Assembly (NCBI GenBank): GCA_934754475.1
Contig: CAKVHV010000001.1
Location: 431,112-495,111 of the forward strand
DNA from: an uncultured Clostridia bacterium
GTDB taxonomy: Bacteria; Bacillota; Clostridia; Christensenellales; UBA1242
DNA length: 64,000 nucleotides
Reading direction: 5' to 3'
Part shown: in pieces, positions 63,904 through 64,000 of the stretch
Layout: each line of letters starts with the position of its first letter
Position numbering within the stretch: position 1 is the first letter of the stretch
The notes under the pieces: generated by a model
What the model saw: only the letters and a program-made list of their open reading frames with translations
What the model was told of the DNA's origin: nothing
Databases searched by the model: none
Translations under genes and position numbers: made by a program

Positions 63904-64000
63904 CACTTTAGGTGTTGACGGAAGAGCAAGTATTGCTCTACCTAAAAATGTGTAGAGTATTTGACAATTACGAAATTAGTTTCTAAAATAATGTATATGC
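63904..64000 (+). repeat. Direct repeat copy 2 (runs to the window edge)
   Basis: Nearly identical to 63736-63833, apart from a few changes near 63916-63923. It carries the same hairpin and the same promoter (TTGACA 63961-63966, TAAAAT 63984-63989). The intact tRNA gene probably begins just beyond base 64000. Confidence 0.8.

Overview
The window is strongly AT-rich DNA from a Gram-positive, endospore-forming Firmicute, most likely an uncultured member of class Clostridia. The evidence is a set of sporulation genes (spoIIAA-spoIIAB-sigF, spoVAC-AD-AE, yunB, yqfC-yqfD, gerW/ytfJ, a DacB/DacF-type carboxypeptidase), a ribosomal protein L27 with the Firmicutes-type N-terminal extension beside its Prp protease, RNase Y, and tRNA genes that encode CCA. 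Nearly every gene lies on the minus strand. I see no transposase, phage gene, rRNA or CRISPR array.

Region 1 (1-20605) is one uninterrupted minus-strand reading frame running off the window start. It encodes at least 6,868 residues of a secreted Ser/Thr/Asn/Tyr-rich surface protein with Cys-rich modules and blocks of GLUG-like repeats. Region 2 (20606-25438) holds structured intergenic DNA, rnhA, a tRNA-Trp gene followed by an inverted tRNA-like element, rny, two cloverleaf-like palindromes and thiI. Region 3 (25719-34454) has the cysteine desulfurase that probably feeds ThiI, then yunB, a minimal spoVA operon and the spoIIA-sigF operon. These two operons are separated by an 881-residue Asn-rich lipoprotein gene on the opposite strand. 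Region 4 (34600-35481) is a six-gene tRNA operon (Pro-Met-Asp-Phe-Thr-Tyr) with structured elements in and after it.

Region 5 (35629-46443) is a long run of housekeeping genes: dnaG-rpoD-trmK-zinc-ribbon protein, an M50 protease, scpA-scpB, ytfI-gerW-dac, then rluB-cmk-plsC. Region 6 (46574-50748) has a small membrane protein, a WG-repeat protein and ppdK. Region 7 (50960-56566) is the conserved floA-yqfC-yqfD-ybeY-era-yqzL-recO neighbourhood, without phoH, the HD-family pgpH, dgkA or cdd. Region 8 (56845-63582) carries an NYN-domain protein with an OGG-type glycosylase, rplU-prp-rpmA, an orphan helical protein, rsmD-smr, alr, dut and a 38-residue microprotein. The last 270 bases hold a duplicated tRNA promoter and a truncated tRNA 5' end.

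The most unusual theme is in the spaces between genes. Many gaps contain an outer inverted repeat enclosing one to several short hairpins. Next to tRNA genes these elements contain inverted copies of the neighbouring tRNA's own ends, with hairpins inserted in the T-loop. Two copies after thiI have a tRNA-like four-way topology, with a compensatory base change between them. I know of no described family that matches, but no database search was possible here.
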